From the NCBI GenBank assembly GCA_022478985.1, contig JAKSZP010012313.1:1-64000 (forward strand): 64,000 nucleotides of DNA. The letters are read 5' to 3'. Of the stretch, positions 44,848 through 56,829 are shown one piece after another (the stretch's first letter is position 1; each line of letters opens with the position of its first letter). Origin of the DNA: Massospora cicadina (lineage: Eukaryota; Entomophthoromycota; Entomophthoromycetes; Entomophthorales; Entomophthoraceae). The notes under the pieces are model-generated. The model was given only the letters and a program-made list of their open reading frames with translations, was not told the origin of the DNA and searched no databases. The position numbers and the translations under genes were made by a program.

Positions 44848-47800
44848 ACGCTGAATATCGCCGGACTCAAGGCCTCCCCATCCCAGGCTAGGAAACTGAG
44901 TTTTTTACAAAACAATTTACCTGTGGATATCCTGGCCATCCAGGAGTCCCACTGTCCATGAGGTTCTGAGGAAGCTTGGAAAACAATGCTCCTACCATCC
45001 CTATCCTTTTGGTTGAAGCACTGTGGGGTGCTAATTCAGAAAAACAATTTTTTCAAATTTACATCTTCAGAAACATTCCTAAATGGCCAAGTGCTCGTTG
45101 TCACCTTCTCATGGGCTGATGTTGCGCACACTATCATCAACATTTACGCCCCAAATGGTGCACATGAGCGTCAGGAATTTTTCTCATCAGTCAAATCCCT
45201 TCTGCTACCCCCGATTCCTTCCTAGTTGGTGACATGAACTGTTGGCTAACCTCACCAATGGACCGGTGGCCGCCCTCAACCCATGCCCCACAGGCTCACA
45301 TACAACTACGCATTCTAAAAGCCACCCTTGGGTTAAGGGATGCGCTGCCATGACATGCCCCACTGCTCGAAAACATGACGCGTCCCCACGTCCATAATGG
45401 CCAATTAAGGTCCATGACCCGCATCGACCTTATTCTAGCACTGGCGAAATTCCAACCCCACATCTCCCACTTCAAAACAACAAAAATGGAATTCTCTGAC
45501 CATCGACTTGTCTTGATAACATACCACTTACCCGTCACAGTTGCAAAGGCCCCACATTGGTGCAAAATCCGCCCCCCAAGCTCGCATTGCCAGGATTTTC
45601 CACGTGGGTGGAAGAGGCATCTTTGGCGGAATCATTTGTTGCACTATTTTGTGCGGACCCCATTTCCACATGGGCAACTTTCAAAGAAGACACCATCTGC
45701 CACTATCGCCATCTCTCCTCCAGATGCTCATGAGCCACATCAGCAGTTATATCGCGCGCGCTGGCAGAATTGGCCCACTTGGAGTCCAACATTCCAGCCA
45801 CAGGATATAGCCCTGCATGGGGCCAGAAGTGGGCGGAGGCAGCCACCCACCTCAACGCACTCAAAAGACAACACAAACATCGGGTTTGTGTCCAATACAG
45901 GGCCACACGCATCACTAAAGGTGACAAGTGCACTGCATACTTCTTCAAAAAAAAAATTTGCACCATGCCAGAGCGTGGCCTGCACACAGGTGCGAAGATC
46001 GGATAATTCCATTGCAGACACACCAGCCAAAGTGGCAATTGAAATGCAGAGATATTACTCTGAGTTATACCGAGCAAACCAATTCAGCCAGCTGAAATGG
46101 CGGAATTTCTTGACTGAGCTCATATCCGCACCATTTTCCAATACCCGGAAATAATGAATTTAATTACTCCAAACGAATTATGGACAGCCATTTGCAGTGC
46201 ACCAAACCAAAAATGCCCAGGCCCAGATGGCATTCCATATGAGTTTACAAATGGTATTATAAATATATATCCCCAATGCTGCTAGCCTCACTCAACCAAA
46301 GCCTGTTGGAAATGTGCCTCCTACCAGGAGGACATGAGGCCTTTACTGTCACACTCTTCAAGAAAGGGGATAGGCTTGATTTAGCCAACTGGCGCCCCAT
46401 TTCTCTAACAAACACAGACACTAAAATTTTAACCAAAATCATGGCTAACCGTTTAGGGACTGTAGCATCTGCCACCAACTCCCCAGAACAATTCGGTTTC
46501 ATCCCCAGAAGGTCGATTTGGGATAACGTGCACTCTGTGGCTAATGTGTGTCAGTCCACAGCCTCTGGGGCACTTGTATTCTTGGACCAACAAAAGGCCT
46601 ATGATAGAGTAAACTGGGAATACCTTAGGGCCTGCCTTTATCAATTCCGCCTACCCCCCGCTTCATTAACTGGGTGATGCTGCTCACGGAATCTGCAACA
46701 ATGGCAGTGCATGGCCCAGGCTTCCTAACGGAAGTAGTCCACCCCCAAAGGGGCCTGCAACAAGGGGACCCCCTCAGCCCACTCTTATACAACTTCAGCC
46801 TTGACCCACTACTGCGAAATGTGAATGCCCACCTCACTGGGGTCCATGTGCCAGGCCAAACCCCAGTCAAGATGTTGGCATTTGCAGATGATTGCGTGGT
46901 GGGGGTGTCTATTAACAAAGATGCACGTACGCTTGAAGCCCTCATCCAGGAATATTCCCGGGTAAGCAACGCGGCACTGAACGCCTCCAAAACCGAAATC
47001 ATCCTCCTTGGTCAGTTTCAGAACTGCTGGGCCCCAGCAAGTAGTTCCCAACCTGGCCCATCTGCTCACCCACATCCACGCCTTACTAACTCAACACACA
47101 CCGCTCCACTGGTGCTCCCCTTTGTGCCACGTCCTACCATAGGACTAGTACATCATCTGGGCGTGTGGATGGAGGCAGGTGGATATGCGTCAGCAGTAAT
47201 GGAGGGCTGTATACTGGACAACGTGACAAAGCGAATAGCCTCTCTCAGAGCCCACCCTACTACCCTCACTGGCAGGGTTGTTCTTGCCAACTCTATGCTC
47301 CTATCCAAAGTCTGGTTCGGAGCCCACGCCATCCCCTTCTCCCTAAGCTTCTTCAAATCCCTGTATGCTTTGCTGCAAGTATGGCTTTGGTCAGGCCGCC
47401 CTCCACCAGTATGGCTAGAGGTCATGTTCGGCCCTCATCATAAAAGGTGGCATGGGCCTGCTTGACTTCAAAGCTCATGCTGCCAAGATCCTGGGCACCT
47501 GGATCGCGGCCATCACCGCTCCTACACTCCCATCCCAACACTGGTCCCGCGTGGCCCACTCCAACTTCTCCTGAGCCTTGGGCCTCAACAATCCTTTAAA
47601 CCCCCACTCCCTGATGAGATACCTCGCATCACACACATCGGCCACAGGTCCTCACGGGACTAAAACCCACTACAAACGAATCCTACTCTCCATGCGAAGC
47701 GCAGAGTGGAGAATTTGTATTAGTGGACATACAACCCGAAGAGGCCGCCCCTCTCCTCAGTTCACACAAGAGGTACAGGGGCTACCCATCCATGATGGCG

Positions 47801-48449
47801 TAATCTCCATACGGCCCCATGTCCTATCCAGGGTGGACTACCTGGACATGATGGACATCCCTTATTCCACTGAGACCCAAAAGACTATCTGGAAATACGC
47901 ACACCATCCTCTGTTGCAGCCTCAAGTCCGCTCCCATGTGTGGCGCTGCCTGAGGTGGGTGTATCGTACAGCTGAGCGCTCTAACGCTTTACACTCATCC
48001 TGTGTCGTGTGTGGCCAGTATGGAACGCTGTTCCACCGCCTGGAGAAGTGCCCCACCTCTAAAGTGATATGGCGCGAAGTCCAACGTCTGCTAGGCCAGG
48101 ATCAAATGCATCCCTTCAGTCTGTCAAGAGATATGTTTGCTTCATCAATGGCCTCCCCCTCCCACCCTCCCTCCATGCTCTGGTGGTTGCAATCGCCATG
48201 TGGACTATCCACACGATTGTCTTGGATGCCATCGCTGGCTCCATCCCCACCCTCCCTGAAGCTGTCCACAGATTCCGGTCTCATTTGGTGGACCACTTTC
48301 AAGCGTGGATGTTTGGATATCTCCCACCGCGTCGCTGACAGCTGGTCTCCTCCTGGTTCCCAGTCTGGTTCATCAAATCAGACCCCTTCCTCCACACGTG
48401 CTTAATAGTGGCTACGGCCCCTTCACACGTTCCCTCCCCCTCCCCATAA
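44848..48449 (+). pseudogene. LINE-A4 ORF2 (endonuclease, RT, C-terminal finger)
   Basis: The conserved start is TLNIAGLKASP (ACG codon at 44848), 33 nt after the ORF1 stop. The endonuclease shows DILAIQESHCP and MTRIDLILAL. RT parts are open at 46276-46677 (NQSLLEMCLLPGGHEAFT, FGFIPRRSIWDNVH, FLDQQKAYDRVNWEY) and 46674-47465 (GLQQGDPLSPLLYNFSLDPL, then FADDCVVGVS with both Asp). The finger CVVCGQYGTLFHRLEKC is near 48003. The stop is TAA 48447. A one-base loss in the C-run near 46654 splits RT, and A3 has the same loss. Confidence 0.82.
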
Positions 48450-48588
48450 GTGGCGTTCCCGCTGGCAACAAGAGATAGCATCGCTTCTCTGGGGTGCCTC
48501 CCCTAGTACTAAGTTTTGTCTCGTCTGAGTCATATTCAGAAGTGTCCATCCCATGGTCGGCCTTCCCCACAATAAATTTAAATTTAAA

Positions 48589-48606
48589 AAGATATCATAG
48601 GAAAAA
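48589..48606 (+). repeat. 3' target-site duplication of LINE-A4
   Basis: AAGATATCATAGGAAAAA directly follows the A/T-rich tail. Confidence 0.9.
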
Positions 48607-48626
48607 TTGGAAAACATCTTTTCTAC

Positions 48627-48902
48627 CTCTTAAGTTGCTAAAATTAAGGCTTTCTTGCTGATCGTTTCCAGAAGTTAACTGCAAAGGTTCAATCATGTGC
48701 ACAATTTGCGTTGCCTGATAGTAATATAGATATATGGGCAATAATAGTATGAAGACTATTATCGTAGCTGAATAAATAAACCTGGTTAATTGGTTGTCCA
48801 CGGCTAAACTTGGAATGATCCACGAAATACTGATTATATATACAATTAGGAACTTCTTACCTAACTCAGAAGAACTTAATCCACTCTCAAATTTAGAGGT
48901 TC
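48627..48902 (-). CDS. Candidate host exon with two membrane segments
   Basis: On the minus strand a CAG acceptor (GTCCAG, 48903-48908) is followed by an open frame of about 90 codons. It has two strongly hydrophobic stretches (KKFLIVYIISISWIIPSLAV and RFIYSATIIVFILLLPIYLY) and a polar Gln/Ser/Asn tail. A possible donor, AG then GTAGAA, is at 48626. It reads like one exon of a membrane protein. No start codon and no homology that I recognise. A4 lies just downstream. This could also be a chance open frame in AT-rich DNA. Confidence 0.25.
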
Positions 48903-49077
48903 CTGGACTTTTTTGTTATGCTGAATCAGCGGAGATCTTCTGTAAAGGTCTTCTTCTATTCTAAGGATATCTGATTCTTAACCTTTATCACACAAAAGAG
49001 TCAACGATTATTGTACTACAAAAATAATAAACTGAAGATTAATATAACTTATTAATACTACACAATCTGCTTTACAA

Positions 49078-49242
49078 TTACAGCAAATCTAGGTAATTTA
49101 AAGGGGAATTCAGATCCCAACTATTAAGTTGGCGCCTCAGTAAGGAAACGGCGCTGTTGCCATTGAATTTCTCTTTCAAGTCTTTTTTGGTAATGGTTTT
49201 CTCTATTAGGCTAAGGATTCCTCTGTTGGATATCCCAGAGAC
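49078..49242 (-). CDS. Candidate host exon upstream of the membrane exon
   Basis: The acceptor TTTTCAG ends at 49243. The frame reads VSGISNRGILSLIEKTITKK and continues, with charged residues, to a TAA at 49078. It lies 5' of the membrane exon on the same strand, so both may belong to one gene. There is no recognised domain. Confidence 0.2.
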   Translation of the reverse strand, partial: VSGISNRGILSLIEKTITKKDLKEKFNGNSAVSLLRRQLNSWDLNSPLNYLDLL

Positions 49243-49330
49243 CTGAAAACTAAAAAAGGCCATAAAACATGTACCTACCATTTTCACTCAATCACAGCAA
49301 ATCAACCACATTTGGCTAGTGACCTGCTCA

Positions 49331-52300
49331 GGAATAGAGACTCTTTGCCCATTATAGCAGGTTGCAAACAAACTGATTAATTTGCTAGTTGCAGGTGGCA
49401 TCACTCGCTTCACAACTCCTACATAAATTTCTAATCAGTCAATGATGAAACCTGGCTGATACCAATCAGTACATCTAATAATTATCAATGATCAACTATC
49501 AGATGCCTTGATTTTGTTGGCAACTCTGCCTGATGAGATCTTAGGCATTTGCACAGATTGATCCTGACAGATCTGAATTTGGCAAATTAACCAAAAATCC
49601 GCTGACACTTCTAGACCAAAAACTTGAAATCAACTGATATCTGATTCATTTTCTAGTGGGACTTATCCCCTATCAAACCAGCAGATAACTTAGGAAGCTG
49701 GAAAATGGGCAAAAATCCCAACACATCCCTTTTCTTACCTAGATTATCAATGAAAGTAAGATCAGGACAGGAGAATGCTGCCTCAGGGCTGAATACTTCT
49801 AAGTTCTCAGCGGAGCACATCCCTTTCCACAGTCAACGCTGCTTATGACAACCTTTGGCCTGCAGTTCTCTTCCTTTCTTCCTTGCTGCCACCCCCTCAG
49901 AGCACGGTTCTCATGACCCACTGCCATGTTGGGCTAGTCAGTTTGTTTGTGCTGATGATAGTCTCAGAAAGCCAGTTTTCCCCAGTCATGGTTATACAAC
50001 CCTTTGTCATTTTCAGGATCTTGGTTCAGAGTCCTTGATTCCTTGATCTTTTTCCTCATCCTTGGCAGGAGGTTACTACCATCAATGTCTTTCTTGCAGC
50101 AAAAATAAGAATGATTAATTATATTTGTTCTTGTTAATATTTCTCTTAATTTTTACTCATATCATCCTTGATTTTTTTTCTTTATTTTTGAAGATCTTAT
50201 TTTATAAATTAGAAGTTAGTTTGTGCCAAAATTAGAATAAATTAGAGCTTAATCTACACTGAAGTGCATAATGTCGACCATTATATAAAATTTGACATCC
50301 TCTGGCTTGTCCAGCTCATATGTTGAATTTGTCTAACTCCCGGTATCAGCAATATCTGTACAATCTTTCTGCTGAAGATGCCAGCCTCTTCCAATTGATG
50401 AGTCATACTGCTCAAATAAATCTCTCTTATGGTCCCCCAGGACCCATACTCTAAGTCACTCACATGTAGGTAGTCCTTCCACTGGACTACCAGAAATGGT
50501 ATCCAATCCCAATGAAACCAGAGTAGCTATCATCTTGAATAAATAGCGGCCAATTCTCCATCTTCCATCAGTTCCCATGTTGGATTTTGACACTTTACTA
50601 TATTCAGCTCCATTCACTGATAAACCTATAATATCATTGAGCCTACTGAAATCAATGCCATCCATTATAAATCAGTCGTTTTGTGCCAGCTCTAATTTGC
50701 TTCCAGAGTTCCTTTTTGGCTTGGCCAATATTATAAGCCAGTGGTACTTTCATTTAAATTAACTATCAGGAATTGAGAACACTTCAAGATCCCATATACA
50801 GATTTAAGAAGCAGGGTAAATGAGGCACTTACTGAGGCTCTGAACACCTCTAACCTCTCAAACATCTTAGATCAAGATGTTGCAGCCTACGCTCTTTGTT
50901 TAGTGGGCCAAGTCCTTCATATTTGGGCCATAAAGCTTCCATCCTCCCCTGACTTCCATTGTTATTTCTGTTTTCAATTTCAGGAAGCTTGCAGCTGTCG
51001 CCTTCAGGATGCCCTTTTCTTGTTTTGACTACTTGATCTCTGGCACTTCACATCAATACCTCCCCTAATGTGTAAGTTCAGGGGATCATCCCCTTTGCAT
51101 GAATTGGGCGATTTTCTCAATTTCAAATAAGAAGGGTCTTAAGAGGTTGGCTGTACCACTCATCACCCAGGGCGATCTCGCCCAAGTGGTAGACAAGTGC
51201 TAGGTAACAGCTCTCCCTTTGAAGATTCCTCCCCCAATTCCTGAGTGTGCCTCCACTGAACTAGTTCGCCAAATTTAGGAAATCTGCACTGAAATCATAG
51301 TTAACTGTCTTCCTCACAAGTGGGAGGGACTTTATAAAACTAATGGTGCTGAATCTTCAGAATCTAAGCCGTGATGTTTGAAATCAATGGGAATAAAGCC
51401 CAAAGGGTGAGAAACTAATAGTCAAAAAGGGAAAAGTATCGAATTCTTGGTTGAAATTGCCAATGCTATTGAGCCATTGAGCAGTATGATTGCTGATGCC
51501 AAACTCCCCTCAAATTGTTGGGGACAATCCCCAATGAGGGGGTTGTCACCACTGGGGACTGACGCTGATAGTTTTAAACCTCCATTTCAAGAATTGGGAT
51601 TGGTGTTTAGTGTAACCCATTTTTCCAAACGAATGCCTCAGCAACTGGTAATATCAGATTGGCCATCCTAAACCTGTTTTCGACCTGTTGGGACCTCCCC
51701 TATGTGGGGTGTCCCTGGGGGATTCCTGTTGCCCATTGGGTCAGATGCTGTCACTCTAACTGATATAAATGTAGTAGAGCCTCAGGTCAGGCGTTCATGG
51801 ACAAACTGATAGTGACTAGGCCTGCTGCTGAATCCTTCAATGTCAGTTCAGATTAGTATCATTTCCCCACCCTCAAAAAATCACCATTTTTGTCAAATTT
51901 GAGGGCCCCAATCCCTGCTTTGAAAAGCTGACTCTAATCAAACACTATAATCAGTCACGTCACACTGAGGAGATTGTTGGTCTATTTTAAACCTTTACTT
52001 TCAAATAAAATTCCCAACAGTACCCAAATTTTTTCTACTTTACTCCAATTCTTCTTGCTGAAGTCCTGATGGCACTAACTTGATGGCCCGTCAGCCCTAT
52101 ACTAGACGGGATATACCAGTTTTGATGATTACAATTGCTCCCACCATAGTCAACTGGATCCATCATGTAAGAAATTTCTGGGAATTTAATCTCGTTATTG
52201 AAGCTATCCGCTATCAGGATAGTGGAATCCTGTGGCCTCACATATCTCACCTTCAAGCAAGGATCCACTCCCTTGTCTCTGCTTTAGTAATGAACCATTC

Positions 52301-53320
52301 CACTGGAGATCCTGAAGCAGTTAATCCAGTAGTGCAACCACCTGCAGCAAGGCTCTCAGGGTCTGAGGTTGTATCTGTTTGGTTCATCGCCAGGTTCTTT
52401 TTCACGCTCATCTCACATCAATGAGTCGTTGTCTCCTAATTTCCTGCACCATACAATGTCATTCAGCGGCAATGCCACTGACATTCTGGCTTGCTTTTTG
52501 GGTGCTTACACATCCTGACTGTCAGGCCGGTCTAAACTTCTTATGCCGTTTTATTGACATAATGGCTCTGATTAGAGGCATGATTTGGAAACCTCCTCCT
52601 AGTATCCCTTGCTCTATGCTGGCCCATATGTCCAACGTTCTTGATAAAGCCTGACAGCAATCACTCAAAACTAATTCTCCAGCTCCCGTGCTATATTTGA
52701 ATTATTTGGGGTTATTTGATGACTGCCTCTTCCTTTTCTGCTGTTTTTCTCCCTGATCTGGAGTATTGCATTTGCTAGTAATGACATTTCAATTTCTCTT
52801 CCTCTGGTCATGTTCTCTTAAGGGTCAGCTTCTGCCCAAAGAACTTGGCTTTGGTTGATTCAAACCCTAGCTAGTGTTTTATCTTAAATAGATTTTGATG
52901 ACTTGTTCTCTCCTACTTTCATACATCCTCCCTCCCTCAAGAGGTGACATAGGCAGAATCATCCCCATGTCAAGATAACAAATAGAAAAATTATAAATTT
53001 ATGCGCTATTTTATGTTTTTTACTTCTTTTTTCATATTTTATGAATTTTTTATTTTATTTTTCTCATTCTTTTTATGGGAATGACTTTTATTCAGTTCAG
53101 TGATCCATCTTTTCTTTATTCCCCCAAACTGATTCCTATGTATACTCTGACCTACACTTTTTTGTGGTTCAGAGGTCATATTTTCTAAGACATATTTATT
53201 TAATTTTGGTTCAGTGGTCCTTTTTTAGTACTTAACAAAAAAATTTCAGGACACAACCATATTAATGGTTCAGAAGTCATTCAGAAAATTTTTTTATTTC
53301 TTTTCTTGGATCCACTGCTT
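49331..53320. other. Low-copy region with broken, unrecognised reading frames on both strands
   Basis: Minus strand, 50760-50459: two phases give VPLAYNIGQAKKELWKQIR and then SKSNMGTDGRWRIGRYLFKM, ending at a donor-like GTGAGT (50458-50453). Plus strand, about 50810-52660: protein-like stretches include SRVNEALTEALNTSNLSNI, LDQDVAAYALCLVGQVLHIW (50850-50930), AIEPLSSMIADAKLPSNCWG (51460), and NPVVQPPAARLSGSEVVSVW (52325). Stops separate them. I cannot assign these to a family. They could be an old mobile element of another class or host pseudogenes. Confidence 0.3.
53094..53280 (+). repeat. Four spaced copies of a GGTTCAG-type motif
   Basis: AGTTCAGTGATCC (53094), GTGGTTCAGAGGTCA (53164), TGGTTCAGTGGTCC (53207) and TGGTTCAGAAGTCAT (53266) lie in AT-rich DNA just beyond the end of the gypsy D coding region, possibly in its 3' LTR. 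Confidence 0.5.
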
Positions 53321-53324
53321 TAAG

Positions 53325-54400
53325 TATTTTTATGGACCCAGTTCGCTATTCTCCCATCAGCAAGGTTCTTGATGAAATATGCGTCCGTTGCCATCTTGGC
53401 AATAATCTCTAACAGACTTGACCACAGCACATCTAGTTTGTTTCTTCTCCTAAAGCCTTGCATATTGCAATAGGATAACCTATTGAATATATAGTATCTT
53501 TGTAATGCCAGTCAGTTCTTATTGTACATCATCTTGTCCTTAATCTTTCTCTTCATGGTCATATTGAATGCTTGTGATTGCATTTTGATCAGTATGTTTG
53601 ATAGTCGGAGTAGGTACTGCTCTGCACTCATTTACAGTGTTGGTACAACTGTTGAATATAAATTTGGTAGTAACGCAGCCTTTCTTCCGCACAACAATTT
53701 AAATGGCATTTTTCCTGTCATTGTATGCTAGCTGATGTTGTAGGCAAAGGTTACTAAAATAAGTTAAGTTCCCCATGCAGAAGTTTTTCTGGATACCAAT
53801 TTCCATAGTGTTGAGGCAGCGTTCTTTTTACTCGTTCTACTAGTCCATTAACTTTCAGATGGTAGGGGACTGAACAAAGCCTCTGATCCCCATTATTTTT
53901 ATTTAGCTTCAGGATCACATTGGATGTGGAATTTTTTCCATGGTCACTCAACAAGACTTGCAGGCATCTGTGGCAATGAATGACTTGTTCCAGGATAAAT
54001 TGTGCAGTTTTTATAGTGTCCACTTTTGACAGTGCCTTTTTCTTTATCCATCTTGTCAGATGGTCAATGCAACTATGATATACTTGACTCCTTCAGCGCT
54101 CACATTCAGAGGTCCTATTATGTCAATGGACACCGTATGCCAGGCAACTACTGGGTTGATAAGTTGATATCTGGTGGTGCTTTCGTGTGATTTATTCAAC
54201 TTGAATTCCACGCAGCACGCCAGATAATTGGTCACATTATAGTTGATAGACTCCCAGTAATTATACTGGTGAATGTGGTTGGTTGTCTTCCTCAGGCTTA
54301 CATGCTTGACAACCTTATGTTCGGATTGAACTATTGCCACTAGTTCTGACAGTTTTGGTAATAATAAATGCTTCCCATCAATCATCTTTAATAATTATCC
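53325..54400 (-). pseudogene. Gypsy D integrase remnant
   Basis: The zinc region (54385-54056) has HKVVKHVSLRKT ... CCVEFKLNKSH, an HHCC-like pattern, followed by WHTVSIDIIGPLNVS, which gives the first Asp. The core (54023-53754) has LLSDHGKNSTSNV (second Asp) and NGLVERVKRTLP (Glu kept). The C-terminal part reads MPFKLLCGRKAALLPNLYS (53710-53650) and ends near 53325. Compare MGKSPFQLLYG of B1 and B2. Three or more frameshifts are present. Confidence 0.68.
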
Positions 54401-56280
54401 ATTCTGGTTCTCAGTGTTTTCTATCGCTTTTTGAAGCACACCTTGGATTTCTCAGGGCTCGTTCCCAATCTCTCCATCAACCATCCTCTGGAATAGTTCA
54501 TCAGCCTGATGGTGTACCACTTGGACCATTGGTAACCTTAATAAACCATCCACGTTTTGATGGGAAGTTTCTGCTTAGTAGATGATTTTAAAATCATAAG
54601 CTTTAATCTTCAGTGCCCATCAGTCCAGAAGTCCTTCTAGTTTTTCATATTACGCAGCCAGCGCAGGGAGGGGTGGTCTGTCACCACTTTAAAGGCATAC
54701 TGTGGATATACACCTGTTACTGCTTACAGGCGTAAATCACCATGATACATTACGCTCAGTGACACTGTAGTTCCGTTCTGTTTTTGTAACGTCCAGCTCA
54801 CATAAGCTATCAGATGCTCTTCCCCAAGTTCATCAACTTGACTCAGGATAGTGCCACTTGCCATCAATGAAGCATTGGTCTGTATAATAAATTCTCAATT
54901 GGAATTTGGATATTTCAAAACTGGAGATTCTTTAAGGTACCAGCGTAACTTATCAAACAAACCTTGAGCCTCTTCATTCCATAAGAATCCCTACTTCAGA
55001 TCCTATGGCAAATGGAAAAGGGATTTGGTAATTTTCGCAAAATCCTGATTGAACCTCAATATTATCCAACCATTCCATGGACACTTGGATATCTTGGAAA
55101 CTCCTCTGGATAGCCATCCACTCTATGGCTTCAATCTTCAGTGTTTGCAGCTGCAGCCCGCTGGAGTTAATGACAAACCCCATAAATTTCAACTCTTTTT
55201 TGAAGAAGTGGCACTTGCTCAGCTTGATCTTCAGACTGGCCGCGGATATTCTCTTAAAAATTTCTTCTAAATGGAGTAAATTGTCAGTAAAAGTTCTACT
55301 AAACACATTTATATTGTCCAAGTACACCAGGATTCAGGACAACTTTAAATCATTCAATATGGCGCACATGGCTCTTTGGAACGTTGCAGGGCCATTACAA
55401 AGATCTTGGAGTATCTGAGTCAGTTAGTACAGCCCCTGCACAGTTATGATTGCGCATTTCTCTGGGTCTTCAGCTGGAAAAATTGATTTGCCAATATCCT
55501 GAGACTATATCCATTGAAGAAAAGTACTTTGCTTCTCCCAGGCAGTATAATGCATCATTGATTTATGGTAATGAATAAAAATCCTTCTTTTTTTGTTCAG
55601 CTTCTGATAACTGATCACCACCTGATTATGCCCCTCTTATTGACAATCAAGATAGGGCTTGCTCAGGGGGCTCACCAACAGAACTAGGAGCCTGTGCTCC
55701 ACTAGCTTGCTAGTTCTCTTCAACTCTCGCCTCAGCTGCTTTCAACCGTTTGATTGGTCTTATCCATATCATTAAATTTCCCCAGTGTCTACTTTATAGA
55801 TTGAGTTCTTTGAAAATCACAACTCATGATCATCCTGTGCAAAAAATCCTAATACTTTTCAAATATATTAAGCACCTCCTCCTGCTGTCTTTTCATCAGA
55901 TCAGCGAGTTACTCTCAGTAGACCAGCAAATTGATATTCTCAGCAACCTCTGCCAGCTCTCTCATCTTGGTAAGGGTCCCAAAAATATGGAGTTTAATTA
56001 ATTATTCCGTTCAAAAAGATGGTTGAATGTGATGATTTGATTTTTCTCAATCTTCATTGGTTTTCCGCTTAAATTAGCTAGGAGAACATGGATTTTTCTA
56101 TGGCACAGCATAACTATTCAAGGCGCCAACCATACTCTACTCTGGACTTCTTTCATGGACTACTGACCTTACCGTACAATTGCTCAGGTATTTTCAAAAG
56201 TCAATCCTGTATCAACTATAATCTGAGATCCCAATGGTATGGCTTTTGACGTCTTTGTTGTAACAGAATTCCCCAATTTT
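54401..56280 (-). pseudogene. Gypsy D RNase H, reverse transcriptase and linker remnants
   Basis: RNase H lies at about 54960-54600 by alignment with B2. The RT catalytic box at 55324-55313 reads YLDN, followed by INVFS and the thumb region with KLSKCHFFKKELKFMGFVIN. The fingers and palm N-terminus (55790-55400) are heavily broken. Near 56215 the linker reads IPLGSQIIVDTGL, the equivalent of IPSRHQVIVN in B2. This is what shows that B2 interrupts D in the linker. Confidence 0.6.
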
Positions 56281-56285
56281 CCATA

Positions 56286-56783
56286 TATTGCAATTCCAAT
56301 ATGACTGGATGATAAACCCTAAGTCATTATGGCGGTATGGATGGAATCTGCCAAGTTTGATATGAGTTATAGAAATTTGAGCCCCTTGAGATGAGGTGAT
56401 ACTGGGTTTTTGGGAAATTGCCTCAAAGTAGGCGATTGTGAAATTAACAAATGAAGAATTGATGGAACCAATGAGATATGGCGAATTAAATTACTAAGCC
56501 ATGGAAGCAGTAGCATCTGAAGTCACTACAATATAGGCGAGATGAGATGATTAAGAGAGGTTGGTTGTTAGTAGTTTAGAGTAAGCGGAAAAAGCAAGAA
56601 TCCGCTGTATTAAGTATATTAAATAAAAGAGAATTGTGGGAGCGAGTAACCATATTTATTTAGAAGTTTATTCTGTTGTTTTGAGGACAACAATCATCAT
56701 ATTGTTGGTCCTAATCGCTCAGTAGGTCGAACCCTGTGCAAAATCTGTTGGTGTATCTCTTAAATACCGCTGATTTTATAACA
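56286..56783 (+). repeat. 5' LTR of gypsy B2
   Basis: It aligns with 61712-62211 except at the first bases (TATTGCAATTCC against TGTTAAGATTCC). AATAAA is at 56622-56627. GATTTTATAACA is the 3' end. Confidence 0.82.
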
Positions 56784-56784
56784 G

Positions 56785-56801
56785 TGGTGCTCACTACAGG
56801 G
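56785..56801 (+). other. Primer binding site of B2
   Basis: TGGTGCTCACTACAGGG follows the LTR by one base, and TGG would pair with a tRNA CCA end. Confidence 0.65.
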
Positions 56802-56829
56802 GGCCCATTGATCAATTAAAAATGATAAA

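Larger units (their letters stand above)
43315..48588 (+). mobile_element. LINE-A copy 4 (A4), full length
   Basis: It begins ACTTTTCTTTCTC, ends CCCCACAATAAATTTAAATTTAAA, and is about 5.27 kb. Both ends and the duplication are intact, so the insertion is relatively young. The reading frames are nonetheless broken at several places, some of them homopolymer runs (A-run at 44591, A-run at 45950, C-run at 46654). RT keeps FADDC. Confidence 0.9.
53325..56280 (-). mobile_element. Ty3/gypsy element D, pol part (left of inserted B2)
   Basis: Read leftward from 56280: linker, RT, RNase H and integrase of a gypsy family distinct from B but related in every domain. The coding region ends near 53325 (LADGRIANWVHKNT). 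Its gag and protease lie at 62217-64000, on the other side of B2. Frame breaks are many. No LTR could be fixed on the left, though it should lie near 52900-53320. Confidence 0.75.

Noticed and set aside
52972..52984. TGTCAAGATAACA as the start of a further LTR
   Set aside because: It resembles the B LTR start but is plus-oriented beside the minus-oriented element D, has no purine tract before it, and no partner was found.
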